NCBI GenBank assembly: GCA_000497125.2
Contig: CM035318.1
Location: forward strand, 1,298,001-1,362,000
Length of the DNA stretch: 64,000 nt
Reading direction: 5' to 3'
DNA from: Spironucleus salmonicida
Lineage: Eukaryota; Fornicata; Diplomonadida; Hexamitidae
Positions 1 to 12,188 of this stretch are shown here, piece after piece. Below the pieces are notes generated by a model. That model ran no database searches and was not told the origin of the DNA. It was given only the letters and a program-made list of their open reading frames with translations. Within the stretch, counting starts at the first letter, position 1; every line of letters starts with the position of its first letter. Made by a program: the position numbers and the translations under genes.

Positions 1-662
1 TCGATAGTACTGTTTTGCGCTTGCTTTAAAATACGTTTTCCCTTCCATTTTGTATTTTTGCTGGAACATAAAATCCTAATTTTGGAAATGCTATATTATC
101 AAGGCATTAGTTCTCTAGTTTAAGAATAATTCAATTATTTGGAAAGTAAAACCAACCTTGGTCTCAGAGATCAGCTATTTCTGCTATTTTAGATACTCCA
201 GTTCCTATTTAGATTATAACGACTCATTTAGATCATTTAAAAGAGGAAGAAAGAATAGTATAGTGTTAATAACTGATGGATATTCTAACTGTATCAAATG
301 TCATGCCTCAACTACTAATGGGTGATTTTAACTCCTTAACGTAATAAGACTACACAAGCGATTAATTGTTACACATTAATAATAAAAGAAAAAAGAATAA
401 TATAGAACTAGCAAAATTTGACTTAATCAATTTGTTACAACAAAAGTCTTGGCTGGACTGCGCTTGGAATGGCCCAAAACCCGTATTTGAAGGTACCGCA
501 GCAACAACGTCTAGATTTGACACCAGAATTGATTACATATTTACAAATAGGGTTTTCGTTAACTGTATTGCGAGTTATAGAATTTTCACTATGTAGGAAA
601 CCGACCATAACGGAGTTTTCGCTGTTTTCTATCCAGTTTACAGAAGCTTGAATGACTAATGA
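1..662 (+). CDS. Endonuclease/exonuclease/phosphatase (EEP) fold protein, 5' end outside window
   Basis: The frame is open from base 3 to a TGA at 660-662 when TAA and TAG are read as Gln, giving about 219 C-terminal residues. Motifs of the EEP superfamily appear in order: FGNAILSR, TTHLDHL, MGDFN (metal-binding strand), RIDYIFTN, and near the end ETDHNGVFAVF, matching the SDH-x-P motif that carries the catalytic Asp-His. Members hydrolyse phosphodiesters or phosphomonoesters with a divalent metal. The visible part looks catalytically intact. At least nine in-frame TAA/TAG codons occur, some next to conserved motifs. The N-terminal part lies to the left of the window. The substrate (nucleic acid or phospholipid) cannot be told from this part. 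The gene converges on the next with a 27-bp gap. Confidence 0.85.
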
Positions 663-689
663 TTTTTTATAATGAAAAATAATAATAAA

Positions 690-3600
690 TCAGTTACTAT
701 CCTCCCAGTCGTCGTTCCTCAACTTCTCTTATCTCTTTTTCTTGAAAATAACCTAAATATCATCCGCATCTCTGGCACCAATTTCCTCCTCATCACAGTT
801 AAGCTGGCTCATAGTTTTGGTAGTCATAGAATTAAACTGAGTAGTAAGTTGCGAGTTCATTGTCGACTACCCCACTTACACTTTACCGTCTGCTAACTTA
901 ACTTCTTGATTGTGCAAAGCGTCTTTTAATTTAGCGATACTGAGTCCATCGAATCCAGATTTCATCGCCTTTGATACCTTGTGCATGTCCAATTTTGCAG
1001 AGTGTGCCTCCGGCTCGTCTAAATCCAACATAGGAATTCCAAACTTGTCATAATAAATGCAACTAAATTTATACTTTTCGTTCCAAACAATTTTATTCCA
1101 AAAAGCTGTAAATTTTGATTTTACTAAACCTGGCCATCCAGAGAGTAGTGCTGAAACTGAAATAATCAATAAAACAATAAATATGAGACCCACTGCGAAA
1201 ATTACCTACAACCCAATATCATTTTGTTTAATTGGTATCATTCCCGGCACATCATCAATTGAGTTTGAATCTCTAACTAAATAATCTGGTGAGTTAGAGA
1301 CAGTGGAAAATGTTGTTTAAGAGTTATTAACAGAGCATAATAAATTAGCCCAAATATTGTCATCAGAATCTCTAAAAGATTTAATAGTATTAACAGTACA
1401 GGTAAAATTAGTAGAATTAAAAACGAAAATAGATGTACCAGATTTCGTTTACACAGCAGCACCTTATTGTGAATAATAAGTATAAGTTGATGTGGAAACA
1501 CCATCACAATAAATTTCCCCTTAGTCACAAATAAATCCATACTATTTAAGGTTTTAACGATTAATTCTGCATCCTAATTATGATATAAATTTACAGTAAA
1601 ATGTCGATGTTGATTGAAATTGTGGTAAATTTCCAAACATAATATGATTAGTGATATGTGAAAATTCAAACTATAGTGATTTAATTGGTGAACATGTAGT
1701 TAATAAACAAGTTAGTTTAACATTAGGAATTTCGAAATTTCTGCATACTGAAGAATTTAAAGAGTTGCTAACCTTACATGGTGAAAAAGCAAAATTTTCT
1801 GGATCTATACCTGAAACTACTACATTCATTACATCATATTTAAGTTTTTAGTAAGTAATTGTCCACTACTAACGACTATGCGATACAGCTTTTGGTGCTT
1901 AAAGAATAACAGGCATTTATGACGAAAAATTCAGCGAATAGTTTAGAGTTAATGATTTAGTCCAACCATATAAAGGTGATGTACATAACCATTAAATATT
2001 TTCGCAAACATAAAAATCTGCTTAATTATTATAATTTCTACATTATAGAATATATTAAGAATCATCTTTAGTTTTAAATTATGCCATACATGCAGCTTCA
2101 ATTTTTCTGGTCTTAAAATCAGGAAAAACAACATCTACATATGTTCTTGTCTCAATTTCAGGGAAAGTGATGTTAAGTAACCATAAATAATCTTTAGAAA
2201 TAGAATCTGGTCTAATATTAATAAACATAATAGGATATAATATGCCACCAAGATCGTATGTGTTCGTAGCATTAAGCCTAATTCGTGCTGTTGTGAAATT
2301 CATATTATAACTTGGTGGGCAAATACTGTTAGAACCGACAGCTGAACACTAACTAGTGAGTTATTTCACTTCTCCATAAAATTTAATATTTGGTCTTTGA
2401 ATGTTTTCCTATTAACCTACACAAGTATATACGTTACTACCCTTAGAACATGTCCAAACTTATAAAAGATTGGCTATAGTATCTAACATTTCTCTAGTGC
2501 AAATAGAATCAGAACATAAAATTGGACCAGGTATATATTATAAACTATTAATAGCCGATGGTTGGAAATCTTCTCCGGTGGATTTTTAATAAGTAACTAA
2601 CTATACCGTTGATGGATCAGCTGAAACGACAACACAACTCATAACACCACTAGACCAAATACATACGTCTTTAACGACTATAGTTGCTCTATAATCTTCT
2701 ATACTTAACCCTTATTCAGTTAATATTGGTTATCCAACTATGCAGGTAAAGGTTGAAGTTCCAGTATCAGATTTAGAATTAATTTTACAATTTCCATCAG
2801 CACATGTTGTTACTATATCTGAAGCGAAAAAACATCTACTTGGATATGATATTGTAACAGAAGATGTCCATGAATCTTTAATCATTCTTAAAACAGTGGT
2901 ACACTATTAATCTTGAAAGGCTATATTGCCATCAAAAGATTCTTCAACGACACAAGTAAGAATAGATCCTAATAGAGTTGAAACTGGCGTTGCTGTTAAT
3001 TTACTAATAAGTTATGGATTAACACCAAAGTTTGGCTTGTCTGAGTATAAATCTGTAGTAACTATATCTCCAGCAGTGTCATCTGGTAAACTTTTAGAAA
3101 TTAAGCCTTTAATAGAATAAATTTGCTTGAGACCTATTCTATCTGCCTATTAAGAAGTGAATATACCCTCATCAAAATCTATATGGTTAGGAATAGCTGT
3201 GATTATATATTCTTCCATACAAAGAGTATTATTTAATATAGGAACATAAATATAACCTAAGTTTCCAAATTTAGGACCGAATGGGGCTTTTACAATCCAA
3301 ACGTCCTAGCCTTATTTGATTCCATATCCTACTATGTTAACATAAAATATTCTTTCTTACAATTTATTATATCCATTTTTAACAATATCTTCTTTAATAT
3401 TTTCATATGAAGGTGTTTAAAACTTAGGTGATACTCTAAGGCATTAAGCTGCAAATACATCCGAAGTATTCCATTATCTAAACTACTAGTACTACCTGTC
3501 AGTTCCAAGATTAATCTAAGCTATAAAAGTAATTCCTCTAGCAATATATTATTTCATATTGTCTACAGTATCCTGGCCAAATGGTTCATCTCCAGACAAG

Positions 3601-4154
3601 GAGAAAAATGGAGTATGATAAGATAATACTAATATATTGTTCGATTAATCTTTGTAGAATGGTTGAATAAACTCATTTGGTGAGTTAATTGCCTCACTAT
3701 AAAGACCTGGATTAATTTTAATAATAAAATCAGGTTCAGGATTAAATTATGTACTACCAGAAGTATATTTGAATGGGTCTATATTTAACTGAATTGAATT
3801 CCAGTCTCCAATATCATTTATGATGTATTCAGCAGGCTAGGTACAATAAAATCCTTTATTAGCTGAATATACCTATGAATTATTCATCATAAATTGTACT
3901 GAAACCTCAAGATTATCTGTGGTTTTACCTATTAATTTCGCATTATTTTGCCACTTATCTAATGTTCTTAATATTGATGATTCAATAAGACTAGCTACAG
4001 CTGCGGCACCAGATCCACATCCTATAAAAGATACATCTTTAGGAATAGTGACCAAACCTAGCTCTCTTAGGTCCATAGTTGCAGGTACTTAAGTTAAAGA
4101 ATCAAACGGATCATCAAGTATTCTGAGAGTCTAAAAAATAGCCAAAACTAACAT
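690..4154 (-). CDS. Large type I membrane protein with a catalytically dead papain-like (C1) domain
   Basis: 1154 aa with TAA/TAG as Gln. A short hydrophobic start (MLVLAIFQTL) may be a signal sequence. Residues about 28-60 align with the papain active-site region (D-L-R-x-x-G-x-V-T-I-P-K-D, then C-G-S-G). The nucleophile position, normally the second Cys of CGSCW, is Gly49. Around residues 265-275 the His-A-V-x-x-V-G-Y-G motif reads FYVNIVGYG, so His is lost. Around 280-290 WIVKNSWG reads WIVKAPFG, so the catalytic Asn is lost. The GYGxxxG and GYI landmarks remain. A long ectodomain with scattered cysteines follows, then one membrane helix near 983-1005 and a tail of about 150 residues. This is a pseudoprotease ectodomain on a membrane anchor. 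Binding or adhesion is inferred only. Confidence 0.8.
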
Positions 4155-4292
4155 TTTGCAAAGATTAATTAAATTCATATAGTAATTACATTATAATCAT
4201 TCTAAAAAACTGAATAATTCCAAGTATATCATCAATATTAATAATATTTCAAATTATATTAAATAAAAATAAATACTATAAAATTGTATAAT

Positions 4293-6245
4293 TCAAATAA
4301 ATCTAACTTATCGTTAAACTTCCGCCAATTGATCAAATTCATCATCATTACTAGATAACTCAATTGCACTTTGATGTGCATCTTATACGTCTACTATATG
4401 TTCTGTATTTCTTGTTATATCTACCTTATTTTGTTGAATAAGTTGCTCTTTTTATAGATTTATTACCTAATTCTAAGAGTCTAATAGTCTTGAAACATTT
4501 AAAATATCAATACTATGTTCTAAAACTGTTTATAATGCAATACTTCTTAAATCTTAATTTTGATTCTTGTACTAATGCCCTTGCTAGACTACTTATGATA
4601 CAAATTAAAGTTTTTGCTAAAATTCATTGTTAATAGATCCTATATATGATACCAATGAAGCTTCATCTTTAAAAAAAGATGCATCTGGGATAGTTATTTT
4701 ACCTTTGTATACTCCTTTTTAATTTTCAACTTCTTTATGTTAGCTAATAATTATTCCTTTAAAAAAATATTCTTATAATCCATCATTGCTAACAACATTT
4801 ATGAATCTTTTAATAAACCTACTTACTTTTTAACATTTAATACATTTACCTGCACATATATGGTCTTTAAAATCAATATTATTCTGTATTTATTGTATCC
4901 TATCATGATTCAGCAAAAGTATGTCATCGATATTTTAATTTTTTATTATTTCACGATTTTGTGTATGTTTAGAAATTATATTACAAATATAATCAACTTA
5001 TGAAATAGTAGATTATAAAATTTAATATATTTGTGTTAAACTAGAATTAAGTTTTGATGGTTAATGTTGATGTTAATATTATTATTATTTAATTTATTGA
5101 AGTTGAATAATTTAGTATTAAAGTGATTCTAATTCTTACTAATATATTTAAGTACTTGCTTCATATTTAAGTTTCTAGACTTACTACTTATCTTAATTTT
5201 AATTTTACAAATCTTTAACAACAAGATTTAGTAGCTTAGCAAAATTACCTATAGCTTTATTATCAGTTCCAAGATCGATATTAAATTATTTTTGAAATTA
5301 ACTTAATTACTCAATATCTTTATTTTAAAGTTTTGGGGTTGAAAGTTTAATATTTTTACACTTATTTACAAAAATTAATGTATTTAAACTTTCTCCAGAT
5401 TGTTATATGTCACTACATATTGTACCTAGTATAGTAATATTACATTAATTTTAACTCAATGACCTAGCTAAAATTTTAGTCAAAACAGAATCTCTAAATG
5501 GAATATGATTATTTTCTTATTAGAGAGACTATATAACATTTCCAAGGCAAGTTAATGACTAATTAATTTTAATCAGCTCATTTAATTTTTAACCTTCCAC
5601 TTAAGTTTTCTTTACACGTTCTGAACCTGCTAAATCAATAATTTATAATATTTTATTGTTTAAAAATATTTATAGAATAGTATGTGATCTTGATGAATTC
5701 TCATTTAAAACTGTAGAACTTCTATATTGGTTTTTAATAGCAGATAAAACAATATTATTCGCTTCCTGGACAGAACTGATACTAAACTCTTAAAGATTAA
5801 CTATTTTAAAGTTATTTTTAGAAACTTCTTTTAATTATAACTTATTATCAGGACTCAACAAATCAAAAATTTATTCATTATAAATTTAATATAATGAAAC
5901 AATAACTTTAACTGATTTTTATTCAAAAATATGACAAAATGTTTTTTAAACAATACCATCATTATTATTTGGGCTAAATCCGCAAGTAAAGGACTTGCCA
6001 GAAGAAGTTTATCCATAACAGAAGGTACATGTATTTATACCTGCTAAAAATGAATTAGTTTATGCTCTTTATACCTCATCATAAGTAAACTATTACCCTG
6101 ATGCTTAGGGTATTATACCGTCAAAAGCAAAAGATTATGGATTGCGATCATTTAAATCTAATGATAATGTATTCTTTTAAATAGTAATAGCTGATGAATT
6201 TTAATTCAATAATGGTTTAACACGGACAAATGCAGAGACAGACAT
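4293..6245 (-). CDS. Kinesin motor protein
   Basis: 650 aa. The motor domain starts at the N-terminus (VSAFVRVKPL). It contains the P-loop GQTSSGKS (about residues 80-88, with Ser where GQTGSGKT has Gly), switch I NENSSRSHT, switch II DLAGSER, the helix motif INQSLTCLGNVI and HIPFRDSVLTKIL. The Q of INQSL is encoded by TAG, which supports the code assignment. The motor occupies about 330 residues. A Gln-rich segment with coiled-coil character follows, then a CxxxC / CxxC pair and a C-terminal tail. It would move along microtubules using ATP. The N-terminal motor suggests plus-end movement, but I cannot place it in a kinesin subfamily. ATG at 6245 gives the expected motor start. Confidence 0.93.
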
Positions 6246-6400
6246 TTCTGATATTTTATTCTAAATTATATAGTAGTTAATATAATAATGTATATTATTT
6301 AATATAATATTATCCGAATAAAGAAATCTTAAAAATCACCCACTATTAATAATATATAATTTAGTATGAAATATTTCCACCACTCCCCATTCCAAACTAA

Positions 6401-7831
6401 ATGCCACATTCAACATTAGCAGATTTTGAATTATTAAACTAGGTGGGTAAAGGATCATTTGGTACTGTGTTTAAAGCAAGACGTAAAAAAGATGGAGGTA
6501 TATATTGTCTGAAAGAGATAAGACTCCAAGGAGCTTCACAGGCTGAGATTCAGACTGCTGTTAATGAATGCAACCTATTAGCATCCATAGATTCTCCTTA
6601 TGTGGTTAAATATTTCGATTCATTTGTAGATTAGTCGACAGAAACTTTATGGATGGTAATGGAATTTGCTAGTAAAGGATCTCTCAGAGATTTAATAGTT
6701 AAAACACCATATATCTCTGAAGAAGATGCATGGTATTATATATCTTAGATGCTAGTTGGTATAGGTTCTCTACATGCTAAACATATTATACATCGGGATA
6801 TAAAATCATTGAATATTTTTGTCCATGAAGAAGCTGACAAAAGATTATCGTTAAAAATTGGTGATATGGGAGTTTCTAAATAACTTAACTCCACTACCGT
6901 TATGGCTTAAACCTTAGTTGGCTCTCCGTATTATCTATCACCAGAAATTTGCAGATCAGAAAAGTACAATATGAAGTCTGATATTTGGGCAATTGGCATT
7001 ACATTTTATGAAATGCTTAATAATGGAAAGCACCCTTTCTTAGCTAATAACTAGGCAGCATTGCTTATAAATATTTTAAAAGGTAAATATAAATAGTTAC
7101 CTGAGGAAAAATATTCTCAAATATTGAGACATTTAGTTTACTGGTGTTTGTCATCTGATGTCACAGTTAGGCCTGATGTTTATTCTTTGTTAGCATTAAA
7201 ACCAGTTGCTGATGCAATTTAACGTAATGGTATCTAAATCCCAAAGGATTTACAAGAAGCAATAAATAAGGCTAAACAGCATCTATCTAGATTAAAATCT
7301 TCAGATAATACAAGATCGTAGTAGGCAATTCGCTAGGCACAACCAGTGGCCCCAAAAACATAACCTATATAACGTAAACCAGAGCCAAAAATTGAAGTGG
7401 AAATAGAATTAGAAGAAGATGTTATTGATATGACACCTACATATGGTTCATAAAGCAAATAAATTAGAATATAAGAATATAATGATGATTTTGACGACGA
7501 TGAAGAAGAATAGCGTCCTGAAACATCTGTATAGTAAAAATAGCTACAAGATTTAATTAACTAATAAGATACCATCTCTAAAGAGTAAGATAAAATTTTC
7601 AAAGAGATTACACCATTCAATATTCCACCTCATATAAGAGATGACCTTATAAATTGGTTTATTTAAAATACTAAATCTACGGAAGACTAAATAAGCAAAT
7701 ATGTATTTGGTAAGATAGGTTATGATAAAGTTAGCTCTGTTTAGTTTTTAAGACAATACTCAGACCTGTAACGTAAAAAAATGAATATAAATAATGAAAT
7801 AAACGAAGTTATGAAGTAGGTGAAAAAGTGA
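6401..7831 (+). CDS. NEK-family serine/threonine protein kinase
   Basis: 476 aa. The kinase domain starts near residue 8. The glycine loop is GKGSFGTVF, the catalytic Lys is in YCLKEIRL, the catalytic loop is [13 protein letters not shown], the metal-binding motif is GDMGVSK (DMG in place of DFG) and the activation-segment end is [10 protein letters not shown]. All catalytic residues seem present, so activity is expected. The loops and the SPYYLSPE segment fit NIMA-related kinases, a family much expanded in diplomonads. After about residue 275 comes a Gln-rich, partly coiled tail with an acidic patch. The gene ends 9 bp from the 3' end of the gene on the opposite strand. ATG at 6401 fits the usual distance to the glycine loop. 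Confidence 0.93.
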
Positions 7832-7840
7832 TAAATGTTG

Positions 7841-8119
7841 TCATTTCAAATATTTTCTTGCTATCATTGTGTAAAAAAATTAAGAAAGCAAGTAAAGTAA
7901 TATCTAAGTGCTTTACGAATTGTAAGTACAAGTTAATGTGGATAAGAATGAAAATATTAACATCGCCACCTTCTTATGCATTGAACTTTAAATATTAGTT
8001 TTAACTAACATAAAGATCTAAATTAGCAAACCAACAGTTAAAAATACTGGACTAGCTGCGAAAGATGCAATGCCAGTAACAAAAAGCTGAGCGTAGTAAA
8101 TACCTTCAATTTATTACAT
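7841..8119 (-). CDS. Small integral membrane protein, unknown
   Basis: 92 aa, ATG at 8119 to TGA at 7841-7843. It is strongly hydrophobic with two or three predicted membrane helices, around residues 10-35 and 48-62 and near the C-terminus, with Gln codons written as TAA/TAG. It sits tail to tail with the NEK kinase gene and starts 58 bp from the divergent DJ-1-like gene. I do not recognise the family. Small ER or secretory-pathway membrane subunits have this size and layout, but that is speculation. The reading frame is the only substantial one across the gap between two well-supported genes. Confidence 0.55.
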
Positions 8120-8177
8120 TCTGTGGAATGTTAAAAATTGGAAAGCATATATATTATTTTTAATATATACTTCAAAA

Positions 8178-8618
8178 ATGACTGTTTTAATTTACGCTCA
8201 TTCTTAGGCTAATCCTACTGAAATTATCTCAGCATCCTCTATTTTACAGAAAATTGGATTGAAAGTTATTGTTTACGGTTAAACTCAGATTATTGAGCTA
8301 AAGAGTAAAATAAAAATACATACTGACACAACTTAGTTAATCTAAGCAGACTGTTTGCTTTTACCAGGAGAAATTAATGAAGATGATACTATTGCAAAGA
8401 AAATTGTCTGCTATTTTCTTAAGAATAATCTTCTCATAGCTGCGTTTTAAAGTTCTACAAGATTTACGAACTAAACTATCAAGCGAACAAATAAATATAT
8501 ACAATGCAAACAATATGACTTTAACACATTCTTTCATTTATGCATTCAATTTTCAATCTTGATAGCAGAGTAACTAGGTGGAAATACAGAACTTATCGCA
8601 GAGATTTTATTAATGTGA
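8178..8618 (+). CDS. DJ-1/PfpI-like protein lacking the nucleophile cysteine
   Basis: 146 aa. The N-terminal strand (MTVLIYAHSQANPTE), the helix and strand ILQKIGLKVIVYG, the segment ADCLLLPGEI and LLIAAFQSSTRF follow the order of a DJ-1/ThiJ/PfpI glutamine-amidotransferase-like fold. In DJ-1 the nucleophile elbow is A-I-C-A-G-P; here the matching place reads A-F-Q-S-S-T, so Cys is replaced by Gln (written TAA). The conserved Glu near residue 15 (PTE) is kept. The protein is shorter than typical DJ-1 (about 189 aa). It is probably not a Cys-dependent hydrolase. The alignment is by eye, so family membership is likely but not certain. Confidence 0.6.
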
Positions 8619-9002
8619 TTAAAACTATTTATTATTAAAATAATTATGCACCAAAATTGTAAATTATTATCTATAATTATTTATGATCAGTAATTTACAT
8701 AGTATTAATGAAAGTTTATTTTTAGCGTATATTCTTTAGAAATTTCTATGAAATACAGTAGATATACTACCAATAAGGGATTATATTATTTACTTTATGC
8801 ATTAAATATAATATATTAATTATTTAATGTATAATATTAGTAAATTTATTAAAATAAATGGACTAAACCGATTAATAAAAAATTAACATCAATAATCTAT
8901 CTCTTTCAAATGTATTTGCAGCAAATCTAGTAGCATAAAAACATAAATAACTACTTAATATAAACTCTACATTATAAATAAACTTAAAATGACTTTTTAC
9001 AT
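8619..9002. other. AT-rich intergenic region
   Basis: Very AT-rich spacer between two convergent genes. On the + strand it holds a 44-codon frame (8858-8992, ATG to TGA) whose product resembles nothing I know, and a second short frame starts at its end. I would not annotate either as a gene. No RNA gene or repeat is apparent. Confidence 0.5.
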
Positions 9003-9710
9003 TCACTTACCAGTTTTTATCGGTCTCCATAAATGCCATACCCCAGCGACCCTAAATACAGCTTTTTGGTTGCTAAGAGAACACTTTTAACCATTCTTCA
9101 ATTGAATTCCTTAAATTTCGACACCTATACTTTCATTCATATCTCCATCATATCCACAATTTACTAAGCAGAAATTATTCATTTCAAGATCAAAAAATAT
9201 AGCAGCATTTTTTGGAGATACCATTGAAGAAAAACTATGTAAATATGTTATTTCTTTTGTTGTAACTTAGATTGTCTTTAAAGAATGTATTATAGCTAAT
9301 GTCTTAGGCTTGATTTGATTTTATGATAACAAAATGTCATATTCTAAATCTGATAATGATAGAAATTATGTTAATTACTTATGTTTTAATGTGGTTGTTG
9401 GGGCAAGTTTCTATAATGGATGTGCAAATATTTTCTTTGGTAACTATGTTTATTTTCTACGAGAGATTTAGTCATTAAAACGAATTAATAAATGCTATTT
9501 TTGTGGAATTTACTGCACATCTGATAGCTAAATTTTTGGTGTCTTATCTTATGGTGATGTTAATGGTTAGTCTGAATTTACGAACTGAATCCATGCATTT
9601 TCTAATTCATCATGAGAGAAATTAGTCTCATTTACATTGTTAAAGTGATTAGGTATAATGTCACCTGAAGATAGCACATGCTCAACAAGCTGAGGCATAT
9701 ATTTATCCAT
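9003..9710 (-). CDS. Protein with C-terminal FHA-like domain
   Basis: 235 aa. The first 120 residues are polar and Gln-rich with no known domain. From about residue 135 to the end the pattern resembles an FHA domain: a strand IKPKTLAIIHS, then VSPKNAAIFFD where FHA proteins have S-R-x-H-A-x-I, then FCLVNCG, GVEIQGIQL and a closing VFRVAGVWHLW. The arrangement is closest in feel to the C-terminal FHA of MCRS1-like proteins. FHA domains usually bind phosphothreonine, but the usual Arg and His of the binding loop are not obvious here. The gene lies 49 bp downstream of the RING/CHY E3 gene on the same strand. Assignment by pattern only. Confidence 0.6.
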
Positions 9711-9759
9711 TTAAATATAGCCACTATTATATATAATATAAATGTATAATAAATAACAT

Positions 9760-11187
9760 TCAGTCATGTCTATCATCTTACTCTAACTCATCAGGTATAT
9801 TATGTTTAACATTAAGGATTGTGATCTTAAAATCTTCTAGGTTGTCTGTAAAGGTTTTATTAGCCGTTTCTACAATAGTGTTTATGTTTTCCACTGTATC
9901 TGGCACTAAATCAATGTATTTATAAAAATTAGTTAGAATCTCTCCGTCTTCAGAGACGTTGAATTGCTTACATATAGCTTCTCTAAATGTCTTTAAAACA
10001 AATATATCAATATCTTTACGTATTGAATGTAAAGGTGTCTTCCATGGTACCCTTTCTATCACACTTTTCAAAAATTCACCAACTGAAGAATCACCTATCA
10101 CATCAGTATTAAAATTTTTACATTCTCCACAGAAGTACTTATAAGGATGAAAATGCTACGTTGCCTCTTGCTGACAATCATTACACTTGACCTTTACGTA
10201 ATAGCCCTCGTATTCCTGCGGAATGAAGATTCTATCGTAAACTTTCTCCTGAAAATCTATTATGCGCTTGCTATCGTCATGTACAGGTAGAAATTTCTTA
10301 CAAAGAGGGCACTTATAATTTTACTTCTGCAGAAGTGTCTAATAACAATGGCTGTGCATGATATGCCCACAGTTCGGAACGATTCGCCCGTAAATTGTCT
10401 TCTCCATATCATCCATGCAGACACAGCATTCACCACTCACCTTACAGCATTTATGCTGGTCGAAATAGTCCACGTTGAAGCAGCTCTTGCAAGCATCGCA
10501 GTGTTTAGAATATTGCCGCCTGCCCACCATGCAGATTTTGCATCCTTCGCAGTGGTAATTTGGCTTCGCGTCCTCGCCCAGCCCGCAGATCATCTTGCAG
10601 GTGAAACAGATGTACCAGCCGAACTCCACCTTGCAGGTCTCGCACTTTTGGCCGAACTTCTGGACGGTGGCGCAGTACCTGCACCGGATCGTGTCGGTAA
10701 CATAGCGGTCGAACTGGTGGTCGTCGACTTCGTCGTCGTGGCAGAGCCTGCAACCGTAGAACTTGCCACAAGTCACGCAGCTGTACTCGCACCCGCGGAT
10801 GTAGTGCGGGCAGCCGACGCTTCGCGCCTTCGAGTAGGAAACTAGGACCTGCTAATCCAGGGGGAGCTGCGTCAGCCAGTCCTCCTTCGCCTTGCAATCT
10901 GCGAATTCGTGCGAGCAGTCGTAATCGAACTTTTTGGGGTCGTAGAACTGACGTGGCATGACGTGCAAAACTTGCTTCAGCTTTTGATCCAGGTAGGATT
11001 GCCTTTCAATGGAGAAAATATAACTCGGAAACGATTTCAGAAGAATTCTGTCAGCGGCGACGAACTTGTTCTAGCATCCTGGTTTCATTGTGAAGTATGT
11101 GGAGATGATTATTTCGTTTCTGTGCTACATTTGTACCTTTTCAGGGTCAGGAAAGGGAACTTGAACGAAGTCATGGGCATTTGACAT
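9760..11187 (-). CDS. CHY zinc-finger and RING E3 ubiquitin ligase (RCHY1/Pirh2-like)
   Basis: 475 aa. After an N-terminal extension of about 100 residues come a CHY-type zinc finger (CPHYIRGCEYSC, then GCRLCHDDEVDDHQFDRY), a CTCHY-like Cys/His series (CRYCATVQ, CETCKVEFGWYICFTC, YHCEGCKICMVG, HCDACKSCF), a RING finger (CCVCMDDMEK, NCGHIMHSHCY, YKCPLCKK) and a zinc ribbon (CNDCQQEATQHFH, FCGECKNF). This is the domain order of Pirh2/RCHY1, an E3 ligase that binds E2 through the RING. A C-terminal extension of about 115 residues follows. Base composition changes within the gene: bases 10340-10950 are GC-rich, while the rest is AT-rich with many TAA/TAG Gln codons. Confidence 0.9.
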
Positions 11188-11235
11188 ATAATGAAAAGGT
11201 TAGTATAGCTTTTATACTCTATATATTATACTGAG

Positions 11236-12132
11236 TCACTTTGTAAAAATTTTTTAGCCTTCCATAGGCTAGTTTACCATTAGAATAACACCGTAAACTG
11301 GCCAGTGATCGCTTCCCTATACCTTGTAGCTATCATATTTATCAACTACAAATTTGCCATCAAATTTCTAACCTTTACTTTTGCATTAGCAAGTTTTATA
11401 TTTGTCACTGCCTAAAACATCATAGACCATAATACGATCAGTATATGATGGTGTTCTGCCTTAACTAAAATTTCCATCCGAAATTTTGTAGGTGGGGTTA
11501 AATAATATTTCCTTAATATCGTAAAATACAAAATTATTTTTTATTATTTAGTCTTATTACAAAATATCAAATATTTGACCTTACTCAATTAGTTAATTGC
11601 ATTTATCCTCCTCAAGTTCTATTCTAAAATTTAAATCACCTAATATAAAAATCTTTTCTTGGTCTGAGTTAGCTTAAGCTTCAATGAATTTACTCAGTTT
11701 TTTGACTTAAGATAGCCTATTTTTTACTTTCTCACCTGAATTTAAATGGCATGATACAATATGAAAAGGCTAGTGATCTATACAAAACTGAGTACTAATA
11801 ACCCCTTTATTTGCACCATACTTTCCAAGTTTTAATGACTTGCTCTATAAGCAAGTTAAATTTATACCCTACTTTATAAATATTGATAATACTTGTGCGT
11901 TAAGAGACTTGCTATGAATATGAATATAATCATCAGAAAATTATTTTAACTTTATCTCAATTGAGTTTTTCCATATCCGTTTGGATGAACAAAAAAATGA
12001 CTTCTAAATGCTATGGCAACACTCTTATGAACCTATTATAACAATATCATAATCTTTATCAATACAGTTTAATGCATCTGGAATGCATCTACCATGTTAA
12101 TTAAAAGTCATTAAAAAAATTGAATGTGTCAT
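11236..12132 (-). CDS. Inositol polyphosphate 5-phosphatase-like enzyme
   Basis: 298 aa, the size of a bare IPPc catalytic domain. Visible motifs are TFNQHGR near the start (metal and substrate site), GSQECC, a strand HIVSCHLNSG, LGDLNFRIE (5-phosphatase motif F/L-G-D-L-N-x-R), TPSYTDRIM (matching P-x-W-x-D-R-[IV]-L) and GSDHWPVYG near the end. It would remove the 5-phosphate from inositol polyphosphates or phosphoinositides. No membrane helix or extra domain is seen. ATG at 12132 is 57 bp from the divergent histone-like gene. The partial EEP gene at 1-662 belongs to the same superfamily but not obviously the same family. Confidence 0.88.
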
Positions 12133-12188
12133 TTTTTCTCTTATAATATTATATCATATATAACCTTAAATATAAAAGCAAATTTTAA

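Noticed and set aside
366-651. Many short ORFs ending in TAA or TAG across the window, suggesting a pseudogene-rich or non-coding region
   Set aside because: Reading TAA/TAG as Gln joins them into long frames with conserved domains, each ending in TGA.
10348-10845. Long + strand ORFs antisense to GC-rich genes (also at 19021-19421 and 37011-37411)
   Set aside because: They are frame shadows caused by high G+C; the opposite-strand genes have recognised domains or clean starts and stops.
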